Source: Antilocapra americana (lineage: Eukaryota > Chordata > Mammalia > Artiodactyla > Antilocapridae). Taken from it: a DNA stretch of 64,000 nt. A program made the position numbers and the translations under genes. This document shows, piece after piece, positions 1-10,977 of the stretch; position 1 is the stretch's first letter; the number at the start of each line of letters is the position of its first letter. The notes beneath the pieces are model-generated. The model worked only from the letters and a program-made list of their open reading frames with translations, did no database searches and was not told where the DNA came from. The stretch covers positions 20,887,278 to 20,951,277 of the forward strand of contig ML664183.1 in the NCBI GenBank assembly GCA_007570785.1, given 5' to 3'.

Positions 1-533
1 CAAAAGTGATAATGAACTTTTACTGATCCATCTGTGTATTCACTTTCAATAAGTTCCCTTAAGGCCAAATCTTAACACATTGGTATACATAAAGCAATAA
101 AAATTTTAAGGCACTTCCATGGCCTGTGCTAAACTCTTTAACATTTTCTTTCATAATGTGTTAGGTGTTCTTTTTGTGATATTCTAAAAAAATTATCCTC
201 CCAACTTAGAAAATAAAGTGGTTAAAGAATTGATCCAAGATGAGTAGCAGAACGATTTCATAAGTAGGCAGTTTGACTCCATGGTACATGCACAACAAAC
301 CATATTGGACTATGTCCCTAGTTCTTTGATGTTTGTATTCTGAAGCCAACAGATCAAGAGCCAAAGTTTTCTTTCTCGTTGTAGACTCAAATGTTTTTCA
401 GCAATTCATGTTCTTGTCAAGGCCATCTCTTTTTAACAATTGGTCTGTGGGCATCCATGAATGAACAGGCCCACAGAACAGTCTGGTGCTGAGCCTGTGA
501 TCTTGGCTCCATTATCACTCTTTTCCCTCATCT
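1..533. other. AT-rich sequence, possible MIR remnant
   Basis: No coding exon is recognised. Positions about 190-300 read weakly like a minus-strand MIR: an AGAAAATAAAGTGGTTAAAG-like stretch, a gap, then a GACTCCATGG-like stretch in the expected order. The rest is unassigned single-copy-looking sequence. Confidence 0.35.
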
Positions 534-739
534 GTGCTGTGCTCAGTTGCTCAGTCATGTCCTTGTAACCCCACTGACTGTAGCCCCCCAGACACCTCCA
601 CCCATGGGGATTCTCCAGGCAAGAACACTGGAGTGGGTTGCCATGCCCTCCTCCAGGGGATCTTCCCAACCCAGGGATTGAACCCAGGTCTCGTGCATTG
701 AAGGCAGGTTCTTTACCGTCTGAGCCATCAGGGAAGTCC
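534..739 (-). mobile_element. Bov-tA SINE
   Basis: Full-length ruminant Bov-tA in reverse. On the plus strand the Bov-A body (GGATTCTCCAGGCAAGAACA) comes first and the tRNA-derived head, ending GAGCCATCAGGGAAGTCC, comes last. It is flanked by an imperfect 12-bp target-site duplication (tttccctcatct at 522-533, tttctctcatct at 740-751). Confidence 0.93.
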
Positions 740-796
740 TTTCTCTCATCTTTGGCCTATCAATTCCAAAATAGATGTTACATTTGCACACTGGTG

Positions 797-1015
797 TTGT
801 TCAGTCAGTCAGTTGTGTCTGACTCTGCCGCCCTATGGCAGGCCTTCCCAGTCCTTCACCGCCCCCTGGGGCTTGCTCGGACTCCTGCCCATCGAGTCAG
901 TGATGCTATCCAACCTGCTCGTTCTGTTATCCTCTTCTCCTCTTGATCTCAATCTTTCCCAGCATCAGGGTCTTTTCTAAAGAGTTGGCTTTTCGTATCA
1001 GGTGGCCAAAGTAAC
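797..1015 (-). mobile_element. BovB LINE 3' end fragment
   Basis: Antisense copy of the BovB 3' terminus. It shows the GTTCAGTCAGTCAGTTGTGTC start, the CCATCGAGTCAGTGATGC segment and the AGCATCAGGGTCTTTTC segment in the order expected for the reverse strand. About 220 bp, 5'-truncated, non-coding. Confidence 0.85.
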
Positions 1016-1140
1016 TTATTTTTATCCTCATTCTGTCATTTATTTCAGACCCTATGTCTCTTGCCCTTGTTTCCATAGTAGTGTCTGACTTTCTCCTTGC
1101 CTATAGTCTATCTCATTTAATCCGTTCTCCTTAGTGCTAT

Positions 1141-1352
1141 CTGGGGCTTCCCTGGTGACTCATAGAGCAGAGAAACTACTTGCATTGCAGGAAACCCAGG
1201 GTTAGATCCCTGGCTTGGTTAGATCCCTGGAGAAAAGAATGGCTATCCACTCCAGTATTCCTGCCTGGAGAATACCATGGACAGAGAAACCTGGTGGGCT
1301 ATAGCCCATGGGGTCACAAAGAGTCTGACATGACTGAGAGACTAAGCATCTA
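1141..1352 (+). mobile_element. Bov-tA SINE
   Basis: Head GGGGCTTCCCTGGTGACTCA, then the CACTCCAGTATTCCTGCCTG body and a GACATGACTGAG end. It is flanked by a short duplication (agtgctat at 1133-1140 and 1353-1360). A small internal duplication of GTTAGATCCCTGG occurs at about 1201-1232. Confidence 0.93.
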
Positions 1353-1429
1353 AGTGCTATTTGAGCCTTCAAATCCACAAATAGGGTCATGCTGACACCT
1401 GCCAAACCTTTCGCCGAGTTACTTTCATA

Positions 1430-1590
1430 ATATGGTGGGGCCCTTCATGACTCAATTCTAATTTATTACTTTATTAATAATTATTCTTATTACTCTAATA
1501 ATTCTAATTCATTACTCTATTAATGCTCTTATTATCACAGATTATGCACTTAAATACTACATTACAGTCTGCAATTTTCTCAAAGCATAT
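1430..1590. repeat. AT-rich low-complexity tract
   Basis: Degenerate ATT/AAT-rich run (attattactttattaat and variants) just upstream of the L2 remnant. No coding or RNA signal. Confidence 0.6.
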
Positions 1591-1925
1591 TGTTGCATTT
1601 TTATGAAAACCTTCCTCCTTTGCCCCTTCCTCACATATCCCCACTTTGGCAAACTCCTATATGACCTGCAATTCTCAGGTGACAAATCAGGAAGCTTTCC
1701 AAGCCTGGATCAGTTGCTTCTATTATGTGTCCCTTTTATTTTTTATTGTTACTATTCTTGTAATAGTATTTATTGCAATGTGCTATAATTGACTCTTAAC
1801 ACATGTGTCTATCATTAACCATAGATTTTTAAGAAGAGTGGTATAAGTTTTGCTCACAGAGTGTAGCCTAGAGCCTGTTGCATTCTAGATGCTTATAATG
1901 TACTTGTACTGAATGAATGAACAAA
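1590..1925 (+). mobile_element. L2 LINE 3' end
   Basis: Old mammalian L2. Recognisable parts are the pyrimidine-rich CTTCCTCCTTTGCCCC region, the CAGGAAGCTTTCC segment, and the terminal TAGCCTAGAGCCTGTTG followed by ACTGAATGAATGAACAAATAAA, which corresponds to the usual GAATGAATGAA tail. Strongly diverged. Confidence 0.6.
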
Positions 1926-2118
1926 TAAAATACAAGGAAAAAGTTAAATGTTCACTTAGCAAAGATCACTGCTTTTATAAAGTCATATCTTCCTTAAAAA
2001 CTAAGACCAGTTTTGGATACTGTTCATTATCATAGATTTCTGTATTTGTATTTCTGTAAGGGACCTTAGGGGTGGTCAGGTTCAAAAGGCCTAAATATCT
2101 AGTCACCAGAATAGACTC

Positions 2119-2218
2119 NNNNNNNNNNNNNNNNNNNNNNNNNNNNNNNNNNNNNNNNNNNNNNNNNNNNNNNNNNNNNNNNNNNNNNNNNNNNNNNNNN
2201 NNNNNNNNNNNNNNNNNN
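2119..2218. other. Assembly gap (100 N)
   Basis: Exactly 100 Ns, the conventional placeholder for a gap of unknown size. The right edge is a run of G inside a ruminant L1 3' UTR, so the true insert may be much longer. Confidence 0.99.
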
Positions 2219-2249
<31 letters not shown>

Positions 2250-2337
2250 GGAGGGGGGTTCCGGAGGGGAAGCATATGTAAACCCATGGTGATATCATGA
2301 CAATGTATGGCAAAAACAATAAAAAAAAATAAAATAA
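2219..2337 (+). mobile_element. Ruminant L1 3' UTR end, truncated by the gap
   Basis: After 22 consecutive Gs (2219-2240) comes AGAGAGGAGGGAGGGGGG, the GGGGAAGCATATGTAAACCC motif, ATGGTGATATCATGACA and an A-rich tail. The same end is seen in the long L1 at 18137-18243. The 5' part lies in or beyond the gap. Confidence 0.9.
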
Positions 2338-2355
2338 AAAAAATATATATATCTG

Positions 2356-2443
2356 TGAGAATTCCCTCTCAGTCCATGGTTAAGAATTCATGCTTTCACT
2401 GCTGAGGGCCAAGGTTCAATCCCTGGTGAGGGTACTAAGATCC
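2356..2443 (+). mobile_element. CHR-2-type SINE fragment
   Basis: Cetartiodactyl tRNA-derived SINE: GAGAATTCCCTCTCAGTCC, GGTTCAATCCCTGG and TACTAAGATCC in order. This is the same family as the copy at 6901-7006. Its 3' part is lost into a CT/TA-rich tract. Confidence 0.75.
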
Positions 2444-2500
2444 TCTCTCTATATATACATATAGTTAAAAAATATTTCTAGAACTTTATAACATTCTAAG

Positions 2501-2692
2501 GATATTAACCATTTATTTAGCAAGCACTCCCCACTGCTTACCCAAAGCTACACAGGATCTTTCCAACCTAGGGATCAAACCCAGGTCTCCTGTATTGCAG
2601 GCAGATTCTTTACCATCTGAGCCACTAGAGAAGCGAAGATATTGATCATTTATTTACCAACCACTCCCCACTGCTCACCCAAAGCTACACAG
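2501..2692. repeat. 55-bp direct duplication flanking a SINE head
   Basis: Positions 2501-2555 and 2638-2692 are equal-length direct repeats. I count 5 mismatches in 55 bases. They bracket the Bov-tA fragment at 2556-2637. The length is far above a normal retrotransposon TSD. Confidence 0.85.
2556..2637 (-). mobile_element. Bov-tA SINE, head only
   Basis: Only the tRNA-derived head and adjacent region are present (GATCAAACCCAGGTCTCC ... TTTACCATCTGAGCCAC, in reverse). The Bov-A body is missing. It lies exactly between the two 55-bp repeats. Confidence 0.8.
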
Positions 2693-3044
2693 ACCAATAA
2701 AAATATCCAGCTTCTTTGCTTTGGTGATGCTACTGATTGTCTCATTTTGATAAATTCTGATTGACAGGTATATATAAAATTTAAAAATTTTCAAAAAATA
2801 ATATAAAACATTTCATAGTAACATTAGATCTGCAGAAAGAAAGCAAAATATGTCCTAAAGAGAAAAACATGTAAACTAGTAAGCTAGCAAATTCCAAAAG
2901 CTAAATGCCCCAAAGTTTTAAGTAATAAAAGATACTAGCGCCAAAATCATCTGCTATTTACATTTATTTTTTCTAGAAAGGAAAAATCTGTATGCATTGC
3001 CAAGTTTGAAATATAGAGTGCTAACTCATTCCTTTTAGCAAAAT

Positions 3045-3588
3045 TGTCAGAAGAAAAAGAATTTCACCTTCAAAAAGAAGTGACACTATTGTAGAATCCA
3101 GAGTCACAAAACACATCCTGGAGGACACTCAAAACAGTGGAGTACAGTTTATTACACCAGCGGGTCCAAGGGGAATCAGTTCCCAACAAGGACCCTGATG
3201 TTTCTGAGAGGCCCAAGTTTTATAACCCCCTCAGACCCCACCATGACTGGTTACATGTTACCAACCTCTTTGTTGTATGTGATTGAGTTTTACAACAGGT
3301 AGGTGCTAGGAGAACAAACAATTAAGGTTAAAGGAGGGGGAGGTGGGGACACAACGATTATACATTAAGGGGTATGTCTCCATGATTAATCTAACAGAGG
3401 CAGCCTGACCTCAACTATAATCTCTGTCATCTATAGGGAGGGAAGTCTCCAGGAGACCTGGTTTTTACTAATAATGGTTTCCTCACTCTTGTGCAGGGTT
3501 CAGGCCCAGTTCACATCCTATCTTTAAGATGGATGACAGGCTTCAAGATGGAGTCTCTCTTGCTTTTCTGACACTGGCCCCAACAACA
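3045..3588 (-). mobile_element. ERV solo LTR (class II-like)
   Basis: Read on the minus strand this is a complete-looking LTR. It starts TGTTGTTGGGGCC, has a TATAAAAC box (plus 3218-3225), an AATAAA signal (plus 3148-3153) shortly downstream, and ends ...TTCTTCTGACA. Flanking hexamers caaaat (3039-3044) and caaagc (3589-3594) could be a decayed 6-bp TSD. No internal retroviral sequence adjoins either side. The left boundary is less certain than the right. Confidence 0.7.
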
Positions 3589-3594
3589 CAAAGC

Positions 3595-5015
3595 CCCTAT
3601 GTAACATAAAAATGAACATTAATCAAATTTCAGGATTATTTTAAGTGATCAGTGTGATTTGTCACTCCACACTCTCTTTCCATCATTTCGTGTTTCCACC
3701 TAAAAGCAAACCTAACAAGCACTTTTTAAATAATTGAAGAATTAAATCCTCATTGGTGTGTCGTTTTCATTTTTCTGCCTGTCTTGAGATTTATTCTAGC
3801 AGATCCATTAATAGAGCTGTTGCAAAAAAAAAAAAAAAAAAGGAAAAAGTTGTGCAAATGACTTATTATAAAATTAAATGGTAACATATTGTGTTGCTCG
3901 GGATCACAGTCAAGCCTAGATGCAAAATGGAAATAACAGATGTAATATAAATTCAGAGTTATCATCTGTGTCACATTGAAAACCAGCCTCATAAAATCTG
4001 CACAATGTGATCTACCTGAAGAAAGACTAGGGTAAAGCAGACAGAGAGAGAAAAGGAAACTTATGCTACCAATGTAAATGGAGAAACAGCAACATTTTAA
4101 TCTTGATTTGGTAATAAATTTTGAAAAGACATTGTATACTAATTGGATTTCTTATTAAAATTTCAATCAAAGAAAAATTTCTTCTACATATATATGGGCC
4201 TATAAAATTTTTCTTTTTTTTTGGTTATTGTTGATTGTGAGATTTCTTAATGATCCATTTTAATATAGTGAATTTACTAGTTTAAATGGACCTAGTTAAA
4301 TTCTACCCTAAAGATATTCATAAATGAACTTCCTTATTTTATCAGTGCATTAGTATTTTAGCTGGTCTGGATTGTGGAGCAACCTAAGCCAAATGTATTA
4401 TATTTGTGGTTTAAAATTACATCTGTATATGCAATTTACTAAATTAATAATTCAGTGTAATGTCTCTAGTGATATACTTTATTAATCACCTAATTTGGAT
4501 GTGTTTAATATATAACTACATAACTCACTAAACTCCTGAGTTTGTTTTTGGTCATAATCCAGAAGAAATTATCCCATAATAACTCATTTTTCACATGAAA
4601 GAGTAAAAGATTTATCCCTTCCTATTAAAAAAAAAGAAGTGAAAAAATACATTTAAACTATATTTTTTGGTGAAATTATTGACTATTCATTCTCTTCTAC
4701 TCGTGTCCTTTGGCATGCAACTTTGCATTCTTTCACTAACATTTCCAACTTCATGAACAAAAACAAAAAAGACCTCACCTCATCAGAAAAGAGAATTTGA
4801 AAAAAAGCAACAACATAAAAATCTCCTAAATTATTTAAGCACATAGTAATAAGTATCTTCTTCCAACTATGGATATAAATGCTATCACAGTATACTTCCT
4901 AACCACAATTTACTGTCTCAGCCACTGCAACTTACAGAATCAGTACCAGTCTTTAAAAAAACTTTGAATCTCTTTTAGTGAGTTGGTTTAGGTAAACACT
5001 GTGGACTTGCAGGAA
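3595..5015. other. No gene recognised
   Basis: AT-rich sequence with a 20-base poly(A) run near 3824-3841. No repeat family, open frame of note or RNA signal is recognised. Confidence 0.6.
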
Positions 5016-5485
5016 TTATTTGCATTCCTCCAAGATTTATATGTTGAGGTACCCAGTCCCCAGTATAATGATATTTGGAAGTTGGGTATTTGAGAGGTTA
5101 TTAATTTAAGATGAAGCCCTCACTATATGCCTATTATAAGGGAATGGGATCAGTTCCCTTATAAGAAGAGACATGGGAGCTTCCCTCAGAGCTCAGTTGA
5201 TAAAGAATCTGCCTGCAATGCAGGACATATAGGAGATGTGGTTTGAACCTTGGGTTGGGAAGAACCCCTGGAAAAGGAAATGTCAACCCACTCCAGTTTT
5301 CTTGCCTGGAAAATTCAGAGCAACAAAAACCAGAAAAACCTGGCAGGTTACAGTCCATGGGGTCACAAACAGTCGAACACGCCTGAGCAGCTGAGCACAC
5401 ACGCATGCAAGAAGAGACATAAAAGAAACAGTCTCTCTCAGCCATGTGAGGACACTGAGAGAAGGTGGCTGTCTACAAGCCAGAG
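5016..5485 (+). mobile_element. MLT1-type MaLR LTR, split by a SINE
   Basis: Old mammalian LTR: CCAGTCCCCAGTATAATG, GATATTTGGAAGTTGGG, GAAGCCCTCACTATATG and CCTTATAAGAAGAGACA in consensus order, continuing at 5421 with GCCATGTGAGGACACTGAG and TACAAGCCAGA. A Bov-tA (5175-5408) interrupts it and a CHR SINE abuts its end. Confidence 0.75.
5175..5408 (+). mobile_element. Bov-tA SINE nested in the MLT1 LTR
   Basis: Full-length copy with head GGAGCTTCCCTCAGAGCTCA and body CCCACTCCAGTTTTCTTGCC. It is flanked by a perfect 12-bp TSD, aagaagagacat, at 5163-5174 and 5409-5420. Confidence 0.95.
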
Positions 5486-5752
5486 GCTACTCTTTGATTC
5501 AACATGTGGGCTTCTCATTGCAGTGTCTTCTCTTGCTACAGAGCACAGGCTTTGGGGCATGTGGGTCTCAATAGTTGTGGCTCTCAGGCTCAGCAGCTGC
5601 GATTCTTGGGTCCTAGAGCAGGTGGACTCAGTAGTTGTGGTCCATGGGCTTAGTTGCTCCACGGCATGGGGAATCTTCCTGGACCAGGGATCAAACTCAT
5701 GTCCCCTGCATTGACAGGCTGATTCTTATCCACTGAGCCATCAGGGAAGTCC
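5486..5752 (-). mobile_element. CHR-type cetartiodactyl SINE
   Basis: Reverse-oriented SINE: GGGCTTCTCATTGCAGTG, repeated AGTAGTTGTGG units, GGGCTTAGTTGCTCCACGGC, GGGATCAAACTCATGTCCCC and the tRNA-like end CACTGAGCCATCAGGGAAG. About 265 bp. Confidence 0.85.
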
Positions 5753-6888
5753 AATAGTTGGTAATTTTTATACAAGCTTTGTTAACTGAGTAATGGCACT
5801 TTCAAAAAGTTCTTAGGATTTAAATGCACAAAATGAGTTAGTCTATATTACACATATAAAAAATTTCATCAGCTGGAATTTAATGCAGAGCCAAATGTTA
5901 ATAAGGAAAGCAAATGAAACATCTTATTTAGGACCAGAGTCCAAATCTCGTATTGTATCAGAAAGATCACCACTGTAGTGCAGAAACAAAGAGCAAAATA
6001 GCTATTTTCCAGAGTATATACTCATTGAGAATAAACCTATTTTTGGCAACATGATGGAAACACATCTGAGTTTTAAAACATATGGCTATCAGTTGAACTT
6101 CTAATACTTGTTAAACAAAAGAAATGCCATTTAAATATTTTGGAACTTTTAGTTGTAAATCTAACATTATACTCTTTTAAGGTTATTCAGAAATCATTCC
6201 CAGAAGAGTTTCACGAAGTGGAATTGTCTCTTCAGTAACAAAAGAATATAGAAAGAGGGGAGAAGTGCAGTGTTGAGTACATCCTAAGAACAGATGGTAT
6301 TTAGTAAACATGTAAATGCAGTTTTAAAAGATAAAGATTGATACCCCAATTAAATTACAAGATTGTCCTGAAAACTAGCATAATTTCCAATAAGAAAGGA
6401 TATTTCCCCAAGCTTATTGTAAGTAGATAAGCAGAGAGTGTATTTATTCAGAGGCATCCCACTGGCTTCCCTGTATATTGGCCATATTCATGCCACTTAA
6501 TATTCTCTGTGACTCCAAAATTATAATAAGAATACAAACCACACACCAGGAAAAAAAATTCAACATTTCACAATTTTAATAACCAGTGTTGAGACTATTT
6601 TTCTGGAGCACAAAGCAAATTTCAGTTTGGTAGAAATGTACACAGTGTACTTTACCTTTCATATTCAAATTTTTCTTTGCTTATACAAAGGCGACTACAA
6701 AAAAATTAACACATTTATGATAATTGTTTTCTCCAAAAAAGTACAAGTAGATAATAAAAATAATCAAAAAACTGAAGCAAAATCCTTTCTATTAAATTCC
6801 CAAAGCAATGACGTTTTCAGTATGTACATGTTATGTTATGTAATTAACATCTGATAAATTAAACATGGATCAAGGTTCTGAAAATACA
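5753..6888. other. No gene recognised
   Basis: AT-rich single-copy-looking sequence. Short open frames lack any recognised domain. Confidence 0.6.
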
Positions 6889-6900
6889 GTACCTGTATTA

Positions 6901-7006
6901 GGGAATTCCCTGGCAGTCCAGTGTTTTCAGTGCTTTCACTGCTATGGCTAGGGTTCAATCCCTGGTTGGGTAACTAAGATACTGCAAGCCACACATCAAA
7001 AAAAGT
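6901..7006 (+). mobile_element. CHR-2-type SINE
   Basis: Starts GGGAATTCCCTGGCAGTCC, has GGTTCAATCCCTGGTTGGG and TAACTAAGATACTGCAAGCC, and ends in an A run. The flanks share gtacct (6889-6894 and 7007-7012), a likely short TSD. Confidence 0.88.
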
Positions 7007-7023
7007 GTACCTAATAATAACAC

Positions 7024-7302
7024 CTGGAGAAGGCAATGGCACCCCACTCCAGTACTCTTGCCTGGAAAGTCCCATGGACAGAGGAGCCTGGTAGGCTGCA
7101 GTCCATGGGGTCGCTAAGAGTCGGCGTGACTGAGCAGCTTCCCTTTCACTTTTCACTTTCACGCATTGGAGAAGGAAATGGCAACCCACTCCAGTGTTCT
7201 TGCCTGGAGAATCCCAGGGATGGCGGAGCCTGGTGGACTGCCGTCTATGGGGTCGCACAGAGTCAGACACAACTGAAGCGACTTAGCAGCAGCAGCAGCA
7301 AA
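7024..7302 (+). mobile_element. BOV-A2 SINE
   Basis: Two Bov-A monomers joined by the TTTCACTTTTCACTTTCACG linker and ending in an (AGC)n tract. TSD aataacac/aataacat at 7016-7023 and 7303-7310. BOV-A2 is a ruminant-specific family, so it supports the organism call. Confidence 0.95.
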
Positions 7303-7310
7303 AATAACAT

Positions 7311-7788
7311 CACAGAATGCAAATTTTAGATATATTCAGATGCAAAATGTTGAAAAGATTATCTCCTTGAAGTTCCAGATAACATAAAGTATAGATGTGA
7401 ACTTAACAGAGTTCCTTCCAGATGCCCTATCTAAAGGAATTAAAAGATCTAACTCACAATAACAAAAGGACCAAAAAAGAGATATTCAATATTAGAAATA
7501 TTGGGAGATGAAACGTTTAAATGATTTGCAGAGCTGAAAGAACTGAAACTAAAGTAACAACTTAGAGTCAACAAGAAGAAATGCTAGTTGCATCTCAATT
7601 TGTCAGAAAAATCTCAAGAACAGAAGGCTTTAAGTACTTTAGCAGGCATTATAGGTGAGGTTGGGATTAACAACAAAAAAGATTAACTGAAACATTTGCA
7701 AGAAGATTTATAACTAAATTATTTTCCCTAAACTCACAGATTTCCTCCTGTCTGTATATCTCCCATCACACAAAAACTAGAAGCAAGT
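7311..7788. other. No gene recognised
   Basis: AT-rich sequence between two SINEs. No family or domain recognised. Confidence 0.6.
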
Positions 7789-7800
7789 ATGTAAGATGGA

Positions 7801-7925
7801 TGGAGAAGGCACCGGTGACCCCCTCCAGTGCTCTTGCCTGGAAAATCCCATGGATGGCGGAGCCTGGTGGGCTGCAGTCCATGGGGTCGCAGAGTCGGAC
7901 ACGACTGAGCGACTGAACTGAATTG
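7801..7925 (+). mobile_element. Bov-A monomer SINE
   Basis: Single Bov-A unit (CCCATGGATGGCGGAGCCTG, GGGTCGCAGAGTCGGACACG) with a perfect 12-bp TSD, atgtaagatgga, at 7789-7800 and 7926-7937. The low divergence suggests a young insertion. Confidence 0.94.
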
Positions 7926-7980
7926 ATGTAAGATGGAGAGAAGAGAAATAAAATGAAGTAATGAGGGGAAGGTAGTATAG

Positions 7981-9655
7981 TGTGGCAGAAGATGTCAGCT
8001 GTAGGCACTTAAAAATCAGCGAAGAAAGGCAAAGGCTTTCTCTGAACTCCCCTAATCTGCCTGAAGGAACTCTGAAAGGAGTTATCTCTCCTTATCATTG
8101 CCAAAGGAAACTCAATTGTCATGGATCACTTCCTAGGGAATTTCCTCCACCGAGGAAGGTAGACTCATCATGTGGGAAGAGACTACAAGTCCAAACTGCA
8201 CCCAGACAAAATTTATCACAAGCTACCACAGCTCCCATGTATTCTTCTGGGGCCCCAGTCATCTTTCCTAAAAACCATTTACTCTCCCAAAGAAGACCAA
8301 TGCCAAAGAGTGTTCAAACTACCACACAACTGCTCTCATTTCACATGCTAGCAAGATAATGCTCAAAATCCTGCAAGCTAGGCTTCAACAGTACATGAAC
8401 TGAGAACTTCCAGATATACAATTCAGTTAGAACCAAACTCGGAAAAACAGACTGATTCGAAATTACGAAAGGAATATGTTAAGGCTGTATGTTGTCACTC
8501 TGCTTGTTTAACTTATATGCAGAGTACATTATGCAAAATGCCAAACTGGATAACTCACAAGCTGAATCAAAATTGCTGGGAGAAATATCAACAATCTCAA
8601 ATATGCAGATGATACCACTCTAATGGCAGAGAGCAAAAAGGAATTAAAGAGTCTTTTGATGAAAGTGAAAGAGGAGAGTGAAAAAGCTGGCTTAAAATTC
8701 AACATTCAAAAAACTAAAATCATGGCATCCAGTCTCATCACTTCATGGCAAACAGATGCGGAAAAATGGAAATAGTGACAGATTTTATTTCCTTGGGCTC
8801 CAAAATCACTGTGGATGGTGACTGCAGCCATGAAATTAAAAGATGCTTCCTCCTTGGAAGCAAAGCTATGACACACCTAGACAGCATATTAAAAAGCAGA
8901 GGCATCGCTTTGCCAACAAAGGTCCATCTAGTCTAAACTATGTTTTTTCCAGTAGTCATGTATGAGTGTGAGTGCTGGATTATAAAGCAAGCTGAGCACT
9001 GAAGAATTGGTGCTTTAGCACTGTGGTGTTGGAGGAGACTTTTGAGAGTCTCTTGGACTGCAAGGAGTTCCAACCAGTCAATCCTAAAGGAAATCAATCC
9101 TGAATATTCATTAGAAGTACTTATGCTAAAGCTGAAGCTCCAATACTTTAGCCACCTGATGCAAAAAAACCTGACTCATTGGAGAAGACCCTGATGCTAG
9201 GAAATTTGAAGGCAGAAGGAGAAGGGGAAGACAGAGGATGAGATGGTTGGATGGCATCACTGATTCAATGGACATGATTTTGAGCAAACTCCAGGAGATG
9301 GTGAAGGACTGGAAAGCCTGGCATACTGCAGTCCATGGGGCCACACAGAGCTGGACACGGGCATGACTTAGCAACTGAACAACAAAAACAACAAAGCTAT
9401 TAGAGAGACTGCCTGAGATGAGATTAAAGGGATTCAGACTCTGCACACACGCTAATCTTATCAGCAACCCCACTCTTTAACCTTTAGTATTAAGTTCCTC
9501 AAATCCTTCCAGGTGGGCTACATAGTTCTTGAGGAGCATGAGCCTGCTGTGTCCTCCGCCTGGCAAAGCAATGAAGCTATTCTTTTCTACTTCACCCAAA
9601 ACTCTGTCTTCAAGATTTCATTCAGCATCAGTGAACAGAGACTGAGATTTCAGCA
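7981..9655 (+). mobile_element. ERV LTR split by BovB
   Basis: Two LTR halves (7981-8297 and about 9384-9655) read as one element when the BovB between them is removed. The left half starts TGTGGCAGAAG. The right half has the promoter-proximal TAGTATTAAGTTCC, the 3' part CTTTTCTACTTCACCCAAAA and an end CAGCA(TCA). The usual AATAAA appears decayed to AATGAA. No TSD is clear. Confidence 0.6.
8298..9383 (+). mobile_element. BovB LINE, 5'-truncated with internal deletion
   Basis: The 3' third of BovB, an RTE-type LINE. Segments encode the end of the reverse transcriptase and the C-terminal region: CAATGCCAAAGAGTG, TATGCAGATGATACC (the YADD catalytic box) and GCCATGAAATTAAAAGATGC, ending GGACACGGGCATGACTTAGC. 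A piece is missing at about 8417-8423, where sequence jumps from the region before the finger and palm motifs to just before the YADD box. Frameshifts and stops make it non-functional. It sits inside an LTR. Confidence 0.93.
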
Positions 9656-9689
9656 TCATTATGAGGTTATAACAAGAAACTTGTGTGGT

Positions 9690-9840
9690 TACTCATGATT
9701 CACAGATGAGAAAACAAAAGCTCAGGAAGTTAAAACAAAAACTTACTTGAGATTACCTAGCTAGTTTGTCAGAAATCCAGACTGTGTTTCTTTTCAAAAT
9801 TATATTGTTTTCTACTCTGCTATCTTTCATGCACATGCTT
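9690..9840 (-). mobile_element. MIR SINE
   Basis: ACAGATGAGAAAACAAAAGC, CTCAGGAAGTTAAAAC and ACCTAGCTAGTTTGTCAG match the antisense MIR core (GATGAGGAAACTGAGGC ... CACACAGCTAGTAAG). Directly follows the split LTR. Confidence 0.75.
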
Positions 9841-10977
9841 TAGGACATGCCGCATATTTGAATTAAACAGAAACAAAATGGTGGAGTTCTTAAAGGCACT
9901 TTGAATATATGAACACAATGACTCTCTGGAAACAGATCTGGGCTCATTGGAAGTGCCTGTGTTTGTGACAGAATTTCACATTGATTCACCTGGTTCTCCT
10001 AACATTTGTGGTCCAGAGTCAGAAATGTAAGAAATGGACCAGAGCATAAAGCTCGGTTACTGGTTGACATGGATAGTGCCCCAAAGAATAAAATGTGACT
10101 TGTTAGTTAGGTTCCATTATCAAAACAATTATAAGCTGCTGTATATTTACTAGCTCTCAGAAACATGCACGAGGTTCAAGGTGGCAAGGCAGGTGAATTA
10201 ATAAAAGCATCAGCAGTCAAATAACATAAAGAGAATCCAATAATAAGAAATAGCCCTATGTCTTCCAAAATCATTTTTTCAGATTCCCACCTTTGAAAGA
10301 AAGTCTGCATAAAAAGTAATATAAAATTATAATATGTGATGTTGGAGGAGGGAGATTAAATCATTTTAGTGAGGGGTTTGGGGGAGGTTTGAAAGGCTGA
10401 GAGGACAGAGAGATCTGACTTCCTTCTCCTGGCCATCTTCCCTGCTTCTCAGCTGCTGAAAGCTACATGGTTCTTGACTCTATAAAATAATCAATAGGAA
10501 CACAGAGGTATAAGAAAGAGCAAGCTTAGAAAATGTTATCCATAGAATCTGGGGTCATATAAATTTTTAAGTGAAATGTGGAGAGTCAAATGCCTGGAGA
10601 TTGTGTTTGATGGACAAAGAACAAGTTACACTGAAGTGAGATTTACAGCAACACTTTTCTGAAAAGAGAGGACTTAATATTAAATTTCAGTTCAATCTTC
10701 CCATTTGCAGGAATTTATGAGCCTTACTTTTTAGGTGGTTCAGCCAGGTTTTGCCAGCTTAGAATTCCTTCCTTCCTTTTGTGACTTTGTTTCTTAACTA
10801 AATTTCAATATGGCATTGCAATTGGGAGGCCCCCTAGGGTGGCACTGTAGTGAAGAAGGAACAGCTCCATAAGCAAACTGATATCTACCAGAAGAAGATG
10901 ACAGGACTGCAGGAAAGATGATACAAACAAACAAAACAAACAGAAAACAAAAGGATGCTACAATCTGGTTCTCTTGT
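9841..10977. other. No gene recognised
   Basis: Single-copy-looking sequence. A short G-rich run lies near 10370-10392. No family or domain recognised. Confidence 0.6.

Noticed and set aside
7036..7329. 97-codon frame with its antisense partner
   Set aside because: Both are translations of a BOV-A2 SINE. SINE-derived frames recur at all Bov-tA and BOV-A2 copies in the window.
8745..8936. Short frame with gene-like wording (also seen near 18883 and 45181)
   Set aside because: It is a remnant of the BovB C-terminal coding region, repeated at three loci, with the element broken around it.
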